Below, in pieces: positions 7,398 through 16,200 of a stretch of 46,493 nt of DNA. The stretch comes from Sphingobacterium thalpophilum (lineage in GTDB: Bacteria; Bacteroidota; Bacteroidia; Sphingobacteriales; Sphingobacteriaceae): assembly GCA_945878525.1 (NCBI GenBank), contig CAMCTU010000006.1:1-46493 (forward strand), written 5' to 3'. Position 1 is the first letter of the stretch. Every line of letters begins with the position of its first letter. Position numbers and translations under genes: made by a program. A model generated the notes under the pieces. It worked only from the letters and a program-made list of their open reading frames with translations, was not told where the DNA came from and ran no database searches.

Positions 7398-10112
7398 CTA
7401 TTTTGAATAACCATAAAGCTGATTGAAAAGCAATTTAAATGTCCCATGGGTTTGAGCCCTGAATGTAATTTCAGGACCAAAAGCATAGAATTTACCTTTT
7501 CCAACCTGCGCTTCGAATGCGGTAATGCCATCTCTTAAATAGGCCTGACCCCATGCCCAGCCACTTCGCAGCGGGGTAGGATTTGAAAACCATAAAATGG
7601 GCTTAATATTTCCATTCGCAATGGCTTCAGTAGATATTTTGAACACCGGACTTCTATCAAAATAGAGATCTGATTTTGCAGGCATTCCCCAGGCTGCAGG
7701 AATTTTATTGTCAGTATCAGCACTCAATATACTTCCGGGAATATAGTATTTTTCGGCAGGCAGGCTTCGTTCTAAACCGTTTGTACCCAGTTCTACCATG
7801 GCATTCCTGACAGGCAGATTTAGGTGATAGCCAAGGTTCGTGCTACTTCCAATGCTCAAAATCTTCCCGCCCAGTTCTAAGAATTTTTTTAATTCAGGAA
7901 TTGATTTGTCAGCATTAATTCTGCCTAATTGTCCTCTAAATTCTGATGGAATTGACTCAGGATCAGGGCCTGTGTTTAAAGAGCTCCTTCTCGCTGCTCC
8001 TCCGGATAATGCAGGAATTGCTCCGGGGACAAATATCAGCACATCGTATTTTTCATTCAAATTTCCAGCTTCAATATCCTTCGCATAAATCAATGAAGCC
8101 TTAAAATTAAATTGTTCCATTAATAAGCGCACCCATCCAGACGACATAGAACCGCCATAAGTATCCCATAATCCTATGCGTAATTCTGAAAGTCTGGTCA
8201 AATTTTCCGGGGCTGCAGCGCTTTTTCTTATTTCCAGTCCTGCTTCATTTTTTACTTTATTCAGTAAATTTTTTGTTTTTGGATTTCCTGGGATATAGAA
8301 ATCCCCTGTATTGTCTCCTGAACTTATTCTGTAAACTCTTTCTCCTGATTTTAAAACTTCATTGACAGCAATATATGCATTGTTAGACTCTGCATTAATG
8401 AGGTAAGCTTTTGATGATGTCAGTAATTCGGGTTCGGGTCTTTGAAGTTCTCCGTATTTAATTCGCTGAAATGGGCCAGTGAAATCATCCTGAAGCCGGT
8501 CAAATTGCACATGCATCATATAAGCGAGCGTCCAGCCGGCAGCATCGTATGGAGCAACAGGAGGGCCACCTTCAAATTTAAAATCATTGGGATGATCCTG
8601 TGGTTCAAACATATCCAGTACATGTGGTCTGAACGCCTGATTTGTTTTTATAATGTAGGAACCTTTGGGGTATTTTTTTCTTGCCACATTGAATTCATCA
8701 GTTGCCTGATGTACCAGTATACCTGAACGGATCAAAGCATTTACAAACTTTACAGCAGTCTGAAAATCAGCTTGATCTGATGGAATAATATATCCCCTGG
8801 CATCCCGGTTGGCGGGGTTATTCATAACGGTATCAAAATACTTTTTTGGCAGGATCTGCTGATTTGAAATTTTTGCTCCGGGCTGATCCTTAAGGTATGC
8901 CTGATTGATGGCTTCCACTTTATTTGGAGAAAGTCCCCAGGTATCTTTACTTCCGCGCTCAATGGAATTTTTACCCATCCGGTAAATATTGAACAGTAGT
9001 TCATCGCGATAACGCACGGCATAATTCAGAACCGCATAGTTTAATGAAACCGAGTAATCTATAGACTGGCGGAAATGCCATTTTTGTGGGGTTACTGGAA
9101 AGGTTGTTCCCCCATTTGGAATCAGCCGTTGTGGAACCAGGGATATCTCTGATGGTGTTGGTCCTCCAATAGTTTCTGTAAGCAGTCCGATAATATTGTG
9201 AAAGTAAGTAGTAGTACGTAGTCCGCCGTTATACCATGTTGAGAACACAGAACCATATTTTTGGGTATAACCCGGTTTATTTTCAACATTAAGTCTTGAG
9301 TTCATGGCTGCGCCAACTGCATCTAAGCTGGACATCAGGATTGGGTCAAAAACATAATTGAATGGATCACGATAGGGTGCGCCTGCAACCACGGAACCTT
9401 CGGGGCCTCTTTGGTGGTGGTTATACATGATCTGAGGTAGCCATTCAACAAATAATTGCCTGCTCATATTTTGGGTTTCCTTCAGATTCATCATGAAAAA
9501 GTCGCGGTTATTATCATGGCCAGCGTATTTCTCATATAAACGCGGCAAATTTTCAAGTGAACGGTTTTCAGGTATTTCTTGACGCATGTACCAGTTGCTG
9601 ACCAATTCATGACCATCTGGATTAGCATGTGTCAATAAAATAATTGTGTTATCAAGTATGCGCATGGTTTCTGCATCTTTTCGGCTCAACAGATTCCATA
9701 AGGTTTCGATAAGCTGATGAATGCCCAGTGTTTCATTTGAATGCAATCCACCATCAATCCATACAATGGCTTTCCCTTTTTCTGAGAGTAGCCGCGCCTC
9801 AGCTTCAGATAAATTTTCTGCCCTGGCCAGTTTTTGGGAGATTTCTTTGTATTGCTCCAGATTTTTAAGGTTTTCAGGAGAAGAAACGATCAGCATGGGT
9901 TGTGTTCTTCCTTCTTCAGTCAAACCTATACTCATAAGTTTTACCCGATCAGATTGTTCGGATATCTTTTTGAAATACTCAGCCGTCTGGGTAAAATTGG
10001 CTAATTGATAATCATCCCCGATGGTGAAACCAAAATGTTCTTTTGGGGATATCTGTGCAAATAAATTATTGAGCAGAAAAATGCCGGCTACTAGCAGAAA
10101 AAATTTACGCAT
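7398..10112 (-). CDS. M14 family zinc carboxypeptidase with C-terminal glutaminase-like domain, secreted
   Basis: I place the start at the ATG at 10110-10112, because it begins a clear signal peptide (MRKFFLLVAGIFLLNNLFAQ); an in-frame ATG 96 bp upstream adds residues that do not look like part of it. The 904-residue protein has an M14 domain with zinc ligands His124 and Glu127 (GGLHSNE), a third ligand in NHH (His232/His233), and catalytic Glu313 (LLTETIG). From about residue 645 a flavodoxin-like segment begins (LRIGLWDTYGG), followed by DVLIFVPGA and LGGKILSIG, resembling the class I glutamine-amidotransferase-like tail of large M14 proteins. It is the first gene of the peptidase block, 81 bp before the pseudoenzyme gene. 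Confidence 0.9.
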   Translation of the reverse strand: MRKFFLLVAGIFLLNNLFAQISPKEHFGFTIGDDYQLANFTQTAEYFKKISEQSDRVKLMSIGLTEEGRTQPMLIVSSPENLKNLEQYKEISQKLARAENLSEAEARLLSEKGKAIVWIDGGLHSNETLGIHQLIETLWNLLSRKDAETMRILDNTIILLTHANPDGHELVSNWYMRQEIPENRSLENLPRLYEKYAGHDNNRDFFMMNLKETQNMSRQLFVEWLPQIMYNHHQRGPEGSVVAGAPYRDPFNYVFDPILMSSLDAVGAAMNSRLNVENKPGYTQKYGSVFSTWYNGGLRTTTYFHNIIGLLTETIGGPTPSEISLVPQRLIPNGGTTFPVTPQKWHFRQSIDYSVSLNYAVLNYAVRYRDELLFNIYRMGKNSIERGSKDTWGLSPNKVEAINQAYLKDQPGAKISNQQILPKKYFDTVMNNPANRDARGYIIPSDQADFQTAVKFVNALIRSGILVHQATDEFNVARKKYPKGSYIIKTNQAFRPHVLDMFEPQDHPNDFKFEGGPPVAPYDAAGWTLAYMMHVQFDRLQDDFTGPFQRIKYGELQRPEPELLTSSKAYLINAESNNAYIAVNEVLKSGERVYRISSGDNTGDFYIPGNPKTKNLLNKVKNEAGLEIRKSAAAPENLTRLSELRIGLWDTYGGSMSSGWVRLLMEQFNFKASLIYAKDIEAGNLNEKYDVLIFVPGAIPALSGGAARRSSLNTGPDPESIPSEFRGQLGRINADKSIPELKKFLELGGKILSIGSSTNLGYHLNLPVRNAMVELGTNGLERSLPAEKYYIPGSILSADTDNKIPAAWGMPAKSDLYFDRSPVFKISTEAIANGNIKPILWFSNPTPLRSGWAWGQAYLRDGITAFEAQVGKGKFYAFGPEITFRAQTHGTFKLLFNQLYGYSK

Positions 10113-10264
10113 AAAATTGGTTTGAATAGGCAAGGTAAGAGTTATGCCAATACGAACAAACTCAGTTATTCTGAAATTTTTATTAGGTATCTTGTGAAAA
10201 TGAACCATTTTTCAGTTGGGACTAAATTAACGTGTAATCGACATAATATTTTATAAACCACATA

Positions 10265-10284
10265 CCTGCCTGCCGGCTGGCAGG
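10265..10284. repeat. GC-rich imperfect palindrome, REP-like
   Basis: The 20-mer CCTGCCTGCCGGCTGGCAGG is a palindrome around a GCCGGC core, with one T:T mismatch in each arm. It stands out against AT-rich surroundings. Such short GC-rich palindromes are usually dispersed repeats in Bacteroidota genomes; only one copy lies in this window, so multiplicity is inferred. Confidence 0.55.
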
Positions 10285-10334
10285 GAAACATAGCATTTTA
10301 TGGCTGCTAGACTTCATTTTAGACAGAGATAGCC

Positions 10335-10351
10335 TTGAAGCTTCGCTTCAA
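10335..10351. repeat. Perfect short hairpin TTGAAGC-TTC-GCTTCAA
   Basis: Seven-base arms separated by three bases. It is not followed by a T run on either strand, so it is not an obvious terminator. It lies about 50 bp from the GC-rich palindrome and may belong to the same small dispersed element. Confidence 0.5.
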
Positions 10352-10443
10352 TCTATGCCCCCTTTAATGCTTAATATAAGTCAATCTATGTGGTTATTTA
10401 TTAATCTTTAGATATTTATATATCGAACTCACGTTAAATTATT

Positions 10444-11208
10444 TTGCTACCATACGAAGAACAGGCCCATATTGAACTCGAACTCTGGAAAAAGAAAATA
10501 CTAAAAAAGCCTGGCTTTTTTGATCTTGTATCTAAGGGAATTCAGAATCGATTGAATAAATTGATTCCTGAAAAAGTACACAATGCAATCACTGTGGCTG
10601 TTGAAAAAATGGTTAAAGCGGTACTTTTTGGTGCCAAATTTATCACAAAAGAACCGAGGGAAGATAGTTCATTGCAGCTTAGGGAGGCATTTGTAAAGGA
10701 GAGAATACAATTTTACAGAAAAACAGCCTCCGTCGAAGGTGCATTGATCGGAGCGGGTGGTTTTCTGTTGGGGCTGGCTGAATTTCCAGTTTTGATCGGG
10801 ATCAAGATGAAATTGCTTTTTGATGTAGCAGCTCTTTATGGATATGATGTCAAGGATTACAGGGAGCGTCTTTACATATTGTATATTTTCCAGCTGGCAT
10901 TTTCGAGTCAGCAAGGGAGGCATAAGGTTTTCAAGCAAATTTCAGACTGGGATTCTTATATAAATTCCCTTCCTGAAGATGTTGATCAGTTCGACTGGCG
11001 AACTTTTCAACAGGAATACCGCGATTATATTGACCTTGCCAAAATGGCACAACTCATTCCATTGATCGGAGCAGCTGTTGGTGCAATTGTGAATTACAAA
11101 CTAATTGAAAAGTTAGGTGAAACAGCAATTAACTGTTATCGGATAAGGAAAGTCAGTTCCCTTAAAATTATTGATCATCCTAAAAAGAGCAAATTCCGCC
11201 TAAAATAG
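10444..11208 (+). CDS. EcsC family protein
   Basis: A 254-residue protein matching the EcsC family (PF12787): amphipathic helices near the N-terminus (PEKVHNAITVAVEKM), a glycine-rich hydrophobic hairpin (EGALIGAGGFLLGLAEFPVL, about residues 99-118), a helical middle (RERLYILYIFQLAF) and a second hydrophobic segment (LIPLIGAAVGAIVNYKLI). EcsC in Bacillus lies beside an ABC transporter, but its biochemical role is unresolved. The start is a TTG at 10444, because a stop codon lies three codons upstream and no ATG fits; the only ATG inside comes too late. Its last 9 bp overlap the convergent DinB gene. Confidence 0.85.
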   Translation: MLPYEEQAHIELELWKKKILKKPGFFDLVSKGIQNRLNKLIPEKVHNAITVAVEKMVKAVLFGAKFITKEPREDSSLQLREAFVKERIQFYRKTASVEGALIGAGGFLLGLAEFPVLIGIKMKLLFDVAALYGYDVKDYRERLYILYIFQLAFSSQQGRHKVFKQISDWDSYINSLPEDVDQFDWRTFQQEYRDYIDLAKMAQLIPLIGAAVGAIVNYKLIEKLGETAINCYRIRKVSSLKIIDHPKKSKFRLK

Positions 11209-11745
11209 TTTTTCATTAGGAGGTTTGATCCCCTTTAACCGAAGATAAATTGTAGTCTGAGCGCGGTGATGGGTTTGATGCTCAAAGGCTTTATTCAGCC
11301 AGCCAAACTGGTCGGTTTCATATTTCCCGCGTTTGATCAGACTATCCATTTTTGTAGCATCCATGTTGCGTATGGACTGAATAGCATAATCATAACATTC
11401 CATTACTATTTTGGACAGTGCGGCTTTATTCTTGAATTCATCAGCTTTTTCAAGGACTTTACCCTGGTATATTGGAATTGTCCCGGTTGCACTGGAAACA
11501 AGGCCAATGGTCCCCTGCGACATATGCAGCATTTGCTCTGCAAAACTGCGTAGATCGGGAATTGGTTTAAAATTAATACCATCTTCAGGCATTGCATCCA
11601 GGTACTCTCTTGTGTAGAGCTTAGCCCTTTCCCAGTCAACAATCATGTTTGCTTTAACTACTTCATTGTTTAGTCCCTGTGCAAAAGTTGAACTGCTAAA
11701 CATCATTAAGCCAAAGATTATCAGTATTGATTTCAGTTTTTTCAT
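11200..11745 (-). CDS. Secreted DinB family protein
   Basis: A 181-residue four-helix-bundle DinB-type protein with a signal peptide (residues 1-23, ending SSTFAQ). The metal-binding triad is visible as His74 (QMLHMSQ) and His156/His160 (EHQTHHRAQ). Cytosolic relatives are thiol-dependent transferases or putative metal hydrolases; exported members are common in Bacteroidota and have no known reaction. The gene is convergent with the EcsC gene and overlaps it by 9 bp at the 3' ends. On the 5' side it follows the FAD oxidoreductase gene by only 21 bp, so the two are likely cotranscribed. Confidence 0.87.
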   Translation of the reverse strand: MKKLKSILIIFGLMMFSSSTFAQGLNNEVVKANMIVDWERAKLYTREYLDAMPEDGINFKPIPDLRSFAEQMLHMSQGTIGLVSSATGTIPIYQGKVLEKADEFKNKAALSKIVMECYDYAIQSIRNMDATKMDSLIKRGKYETDQFGWLNKAFEHQTHHRAQTTIYLRLKGIKPPNEKLF

Positions 11746-11766
11746 CAGTCTGTTAAATTAAATAAA

Positions 11767-13023
11767 TTAACGCAACAAATTTCCCGCCGGGTCTACTCTT
11801 ACATTAAATGGTTGAAGATAGCGGTCAGCAAGAATCCCGAATTCCTTTCTTGTGATGTTTCTCTTCATCTCAAATTTACTGCTAAACTTGAAACTTACTT
11901 TCCAGCCTTCTTCTATCTCTTTTTTCAGTTCTTCACCACGTGTTGCTGTAAACATAAATAAGCTGATCGCATCTCCTATAGTCAAGGTATCTGCCTTATT
12001 ATCAGCAAACCAGATTTGGCTTCTGGTATAAAATTCTTTCATTGGCGCTTTGATTTCTCCCGCAATGATAGTTGTGGCTGTATCAAATTTAATTTTATTG
12101 ATATTTCCTTCCTTCACAGTATTCAATTTCATAAGTCCGCCGAGCCCTAATTGCTGAAAGGCCTTAAAATTGGGGTCTTTAAGTTCAATATCAGAATAAG
12201 GAATAAGTGTAGCATTAAATGCCAGTAGTTCACCTTGAATTATTCTGACATTGATAGTTTTGGTGGTAGTTTTAAAGAATGAACAATAGGCTGCGACCGT
12301 TCCGGCAGCTTGTCCCATCTCCATTCTAATGGGTTTCACTTGGCCGATTTGTTTGGGTACCACAATAAAATTTTCAAATCCTGTCGGCATAAGTGCACCT
12401 GGTGGAATTGGAGCAATTGAGCGTTCCTTATTTGCAAGTTCCAAATATCCTGTTGCAACAGTGCTCCTGCTCAGCTTACTATCAAATGGATTTTCAAGTT
12501 TAACAGGTAAGGTCATTGCTTTTTTCAAATCTATTCTAAGTAAAGACGCTAAAAAGAAGTTGTCAGTTGCATCTATTATAACATCAGTCTTGATCTTCTG
12601 ACCTCCTTTAAGTCTGACCTCCCAGCCTTTACCATCTTTTTTAATCTCATCTACAACATTATTATGGTTAAGCGCCAAATTTTTAACTGTATCTGCTATA
12701 TTTTTTATCAGGTCAGTCGCTTTATCCAGGTTAATTTTTAAAGCTATGATTGAATCTGTTGCTTTGCTTTTTCTACGTTCTTTAAGGAAATAATGATTTC
12801 TAATATTCCTTAGATATGGAAGATCCTCTTCTGCAAAAGCGGGATTTACGGATAAAGATTGAGTTAGATAAGTTGTATTGGCACCGGAGCGTGCAGATTG
12901 AATAGCAGCAGAGACTCCAGCCGGCGTATTTCCAACTACCAAAACTCCGGTTTTGATGGTTTGTGCCTTCAAAGTCAGACACAAAATATTAAGAATTAGG
13001 AATAGATAAATATGTTTGATCAT
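11767..13023 (-). CDS. FAD-dependent oxidoreductase, exported
   Basis: I place the start at 13021-13023, which begins a signal peptide (MIKHIYLFLILNILCLTLKA); the longer frame to 13107 would overlap the divergent amidase gene. The 418-residue protein has an N-terminal dinucleotide-binding segment GVLVVGNTPAGVSAA with the G-x-T-P-x-G form seen in the FAD_oxidored group (PF12831). A second conserved strand, KTDVIIDATDNFFLASLL, fits the ATG-like motif of the FAD domain. A later segment MEMGQAAGTVAAYC matches the C-terminal FAD-contacting GxAAG-type motif. Substrate is unknown. It is divergent from the amidase, with 72 bp between starts, and sits 21 bp before the DinB gene. Confidence 0.8.
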   Translation of the reverse strand: MIKHIYLFLILNILCLTLKAQTIKTGVLVVGNTPAGVSAAIQSARSGANTTYLTQSLSVNPAFAEEDLPYLRNIRNHYFLKERRKSKATDSIIALKINLDKATDLIKNIADTVKNLALNHNNVVDEIKKDGKGWEVRLKGGQKIKTDVIIDATDNFFLASLLRIDLKKAMTLPVKLENPFDSKLSRSTVATGYLELANKERSIAPIPPGALMPTGFENFIVVPKQIGQVKPIRMEMGQAAGTVAAYCSFFKTTTKTINVRIIQGELLAFNATLIPYSDIELKDPNFKAFQQLGLGGLMKLNTVKEGNINKIKFDTATTIIAGEIKAPMKEFYTRSQIWFADNKADTLTIGDAISLFMFTATRGEELKKEIEEGWKVSFKFSSKFEMKRNITRKEFGILADRYLQPFNVRVDPAGNLLR

Positions 13024-13095
13024 AATTTTAATTATCAAAGGGCTTAATTTACTGTTTCTTTCACTAATTTTAGTCGGATTCAAACAACAACAAAT

Positions 13096-14769
13096 ATGAA
13101 ACTTCATTTACGTCGAAATAGTATTATTATCATTCTCTGCATTCTAAGTTTTACACTGGGAGGTTTTATTAGCCAAAAACTTGAGGAAGAGAAAATTACA
13201 GCAATCCTTGTTAAGCAGGCACAGAAAATTATTGGATTAGAATTCACTGACGCGGAGGCGGATACTATGCTTCAGGATTTGGAAAGAAGACGGAAAGGCT
13301 ATGCAGCACTTAGAAAGCTAAATATCTCAAATGCAACTGCTCCTGTCTTAAATTTTAATCCTGTGCCAGTTGGCTATCATTTCCCGGATCAGTCAAATTA
13401 TTTTAAAGTATCTGCTCAGGAGCAAATAAAGCTTCCCGCTGAAAGGGAGAAAATGGCTTTTTTTACCATTACTCAATTAGCCGCATTGATAGAAAGTAAA
13501 CAGATCAGTTCGGTAGAACTGACCCGATTTTTCATCGAAAGGGTTAAGAAGTATAATCCGTCTTTACTCTACGCGGTTAGTATTACCGAGGAGCGAGCCA
13601 TGAAGCAGGCCAAAAAGGCTGATGCAGAGATTGCGGCAGGAAAATACAGAGGATTATTGCATGGAATACCATTTGGTGCTAAGGATCTTTTGGCAACCAA
13701 AGATTACAAAACTACCTGGGGATCAGTTGCATATAAGGATCAGGTAATTGATGTGGATGCAACAGTTATCACACGTCTTGAGAATGCCGGAGCAGTATTA
13801 ATCGCTAAATTAACCCTGGGTGAATTGGCGATGGGGGATGTTTGGTTTGGTGGAATGACAAAAAACCCATGGGATATAAAGCGTGGGTCGAGCGGTTCTT
13901 CTGCAGGTTCTGCATCCGCTGTTGCAGCAGGTTGTATGCCATTTGCAATTGGTTCAGAAACGCTGGGTTCCATCGTTTCGCCGTCTACAGAATGTGGTAC
14001 AACAGGTCTCCGTCCAAGTTTTGGTCGTATTAGTAAACATGGAGCTATGGCATTGAGCTGGAGTATGGACAAATTAGGTCCGATTACCCGCAGTGTTGAA
14101 GATTGTGCAATTGTATTCAATGCCATTCAGGGTGAAGATGGAAAGGACCTCAGTGCAATTGAAGCGCCATTTAATTATAGTTCTCCAATTGGTACAAGTC
14201 TGAAAGGAACACGAATCGGTTACATTAGTTCTGAGTTTAAGCTTAAGTATCCAAATTCTTCGAATGACAGTATAACCTTGGTTAAGTTAAAGGAACTGGG
14301 TGCAGAATTGGTTCCTTTTGAGCTTCCTGCATTGCCTTATAATGATATGCTCATTGTTTTATCAGCTGAATCAGGTGCTGCATTTCAGGAACTCACTCTT
14401 TCAAACCGGGATGACCTGCTTGTCAGACAGAATAAAAATGCCTGGCCAAGCGGATTTCGTTCAGCAAACTTTATTCCTGCTGTAGAGTACATTCAGGCAA
14501 ACCGGGCAAGGGCATTGCTTATTGAGCAGTTGAACCAGAAGATGAAAGATGTGGATCTATTTATTGCGCCGGCTTTTGGTATGAATTTGCGCGCAAGTAA
14601 TTTAAGTGGTCATCCTTGTGTTGTTTTACCAAACGGATTTAGAAATGGCCTGCCGGGTAGCATTACCTTTACCGGACAGCTTTTTGGCGAAGGTAAATTA
14701 TTAAAGGTTGCTCAGGCTTATCAAAAGGCAACAGATTTTCATCAAAAGCATCCATCATTAAATTTTTAG
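13096..14769 (+). CDS. Amidase (amidase signature family), membrane-anchored or exported
   Basis: A 557-residue amidase-signature hydrolase. The Ser-cisSer-Lys triad is visible: Lys196 in IPFGAKDLL, the cis-serine in GSSGSSAGSA (residues 264-272, probably Ser268), and nucleophile Ser292 in GSETLGSIVSPS, with family spacing (96 residues Lys to Ser). An N-terminal hydrophobic segment (about 9-27) followed by a helical linker suggests export or anchoring rather than the cytosolic GatA type. No gatB/gatC neighbours occur, so a role in tRNA amidation is unlikely. It heads a plus-strand run with aldehyde dehydrogenase (33 bp gap) and two DinB-fold genes. Substrate is unknown. Confidence 0.9.
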   Translation: MKLHLRRNSIIIILCILSFTLGGFISQKLEEEKITAILVKQAQKIIGLEFTDAEADTMLQDLERRRKGYAALRKLNISNATAPVLNFNPVPVGYHFPDQSNYFKVSAQEQIKLPAEREKMAFFTITQLAALIESKQISSVELTRFFIERVKKYNPSLLYAVSITEERAMKQAKKADAEIAAGKYRGLLHGIPFGAKDLLATKDYKTTWGSVAYKDQVIDVDATVITRLENAGAVLIAKLTLGELAMGDVWFGGMTKNPWDIKRGSSGSSAGSASAVAAGCMPFAIGSETLGSIVSPSTECGTTGLRPSFGRISKHGAMALSWSMDKLGPITRSVEDCAIVFNAIQGEDGKDLSAIEAPFNYSSPIGTSLKGTRIGYISSEFKLKYPNSSNDSITLVKLKELGAELVPFELPALPYNDMLIVLSAESGAAFQELTLSNRDDLLVRQNKNAWPSGFRSANFIPAVEYIQANRARALLIEQLNQKMKDVDLFIAPAFGMNLRASNLSGHPCVVLPNGFRNGLPGSITFTGQLFGEGKLLKVAQAYQKATDFHQKHPSLNF

Positions 14770-14802
14770 AAGTACCATAATTTATTACAGTACATAGTCT
14801 AC

Positions 14803-16200
14803 ATGCAAAAAAGCATCACCGAAATTTTTGAACTACAAAAGTTTCATAGCATCAGTCTGCGTAGTTCAGTTGCACATGAACGAAAGGAAAAGCTGAGGAA
14901 GCTGAAGCTTCTGATTCAGCAAAATGAACAATTGATTTTTGAGGCCCTTCAAAAGGATCTTAGGAAATCTGAATTTGAGGCGGCCCTGACTGAAGTATAT
15001 TTTGTGTATGCGGAAATAGATTTTGCGATAAAAAATCTTTCTAATTGGTTAAAGCCCCGTAGGGTCGCTGCAGGCTTAAGTAGCTTTTTCACAAAAAACA
15101 GAATATTTTACGAGCCAAAGGGAGTGTCTTTGATTATTTCCCCATGGAATTATCCTTTTCAATTACTGATCGCGCCACTGGTTTCGGCAATTGCAGCAGG
15201 TAACTGTGCTATGCTTAAGCCTTCTGAATTGAGTCCCGCTACTACATCTTTGTTATTAAAATTGATCAATGATAATTTTGATTCAAAGGAAGTTGCTTGT
15301 TTTGAAGGAGATGTTGAAGTATCAGAAGCTTTGTTGGAATTGCCCTTTGATCATATTTTTTTCACCGGAAGTCCGAAGGTTGGCAAGGTAATAATGGCTG
15401 CCGCGGCCCGTCATCTGAGTTCTGTCACGCTTGAACTTGGGGGTAAATCGCCTGCCATCATTACGGAAGACGCAGATCTTCAGAAGTCTGCAGAAAAAAT
15501 TGTTTGGGGCAAGTTTATCAATTCCGGACAGACCTGTATTGCTCCTGATTATGTTTTGATTCATTCTAGCAAGGAACAAGAATTTCTGAGCCTCGCCAAA
15601 TTAAAGATTGAGCAATTATTTTACAACAAGGCTGAGCTGGATAAGGGCAGTTATGGTAAAATTATTAATGCAGGTCATTTTCAGCGCTTACAATCATTAC
15701 GGGACAAAGCAGTGGACGATGGAGCATTAGTTGTAATGGGAGGTACTGACAGTGTTGAAGACCAGACCATTGCCCCTGTTTTGTTAAGCAATGTTTCGGC
15801 ATCTTCAGCGATTATGCAGGAGGAAATATTCGGTCCGCTTCTGCCAGTGATCAGCTATGAATCTATTGACAAAGCAATAGAGTTTATTAATCAGAGACCA
15901 AAACCGCTCGCGCTATATGTTTTTTCGGGTTCAGGGAACACAATCAGAGATACCATCAGGCAAACCTCGGCAGGGGGTACTTGTGTAAACGACGTGGTCA
16001 TCCATATTTCAAACCCAAATTTACCTTTTGGAGGAATTGGAAATAGTGGTTCAGGAAGCTGTCATGGATTCTTCGGATTCAAGGCCTTTTCCCATGAGCG
16101 GGCAGTGATGTTTCAGTCAAAAATGGATTTTAGTAAAATTGCATATCCGCCGTATTCAGAGAAAAGGAGCTTACTCAAATGGCTTAAAAAGATTATGTAA
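14803..16200 (+). CDS. Aldehyde dehydrogenase family protein
   Basis: A 465-residue NAD(P)-dependent aldehyde dehydrogenase of the shorter, class-3/fatty-aldehyde type. The catalytic cysteine is Cys245 (SGQTCIAPDY) and the general-base glutamate is Glu211 (TLELGGKSP). The conserved NISPWNYPF-like segment appears as IISPWNYPFQ, and EEIFGPLLPV closes the active-site part. It oxidises an aldehyde to the acid in the cytosol; the substrate is not evident. The stop codon overlaps the ATG of the next gene (TAATG), which means translational coupling to the maleylpyruvate-isomerase-like protein. Confidence 0.93.
   Translation: MQKSITEIFELQKFHSISLRSSVAHERKEKLRKLKLLIQQNEQLIFEALQKDLRKSEFEAALTEVYFVYAEIDFAIKNLSNWLKPRRVAAGLSSFFTKNRIFYEPKGVSLIISPWNYPFQLLIAPLVSAIAAGNCAMLKPSELSPATTSLLLKLINDNFDSKEVACFEGDVEVSEALLELPFDHIFFTGSPKVGKVIMAAAARHLSSVTLELGGKSPAIITEDADLQKSAEKIVWGKFINSGQTCIAPDYVLIHSSKEQEFLSLAKLKIEQLFYNKAELDKGSYGKIINAGHFQRLQSLRDKAVDDGALVVMGGTDSVEDQTIAPVLLSNVSASSAIMQEEIFGPLLPVISYESIDKAIEFINQRPKPLALYVFSGSGNTIRDTIRQTSAGGTCVNDVVIHISNPNLPFGGIGNSGSGSCHGFFGFKAFSHERAVMFQSKMDFSKIAYPPYSEKRSLLKWLKKIM

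Larger units (their letters stand above)
10113..10443. other. Divergent gap with two hairpin-forming repeats, 331 bp
   Basis: This gap separates the peptidase block (minus) from the EcsC gene (plus) and must hold both promoters. It contains the GC-rich palindrome at 10265-10284 and the hairpin at 10335-10351, listed separately. The rest is AT-rich with no coding character. Confidence 0.6.

Noticed and set aside
972-10112. Type IX secretion cargo
   Set aside because: I looked for C-terminal sorting domains in the secreted peptidases but saw no typical T9SS C-terminal signature; the ends match the enzyme domains.
10113-10208. Longer N-terminus for the first M14 peptidase
   Set aside because: The extra 32 residues come before a complete signal peptide and show no leader character.
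13024-13107. Longer N-terminus for the FAD oxidoreductase
   Set aside because: It would precede a clear signal peptide with a Cys-rich stretch and overlap the divergent amidase gene.
13740-14126. 128-codon minus-strand open frame
   Set aside because: Antisense shadow of the amidase active-site region; no start signal or family resemblance.
13096-14769. GatA subunit of Glu-tRNA(Gln) amidotransferase
   Set aside because: The protein has an N-terminal membrane segment, a 70-residue extra N-terminal region and no gatB/gatC neighbours.
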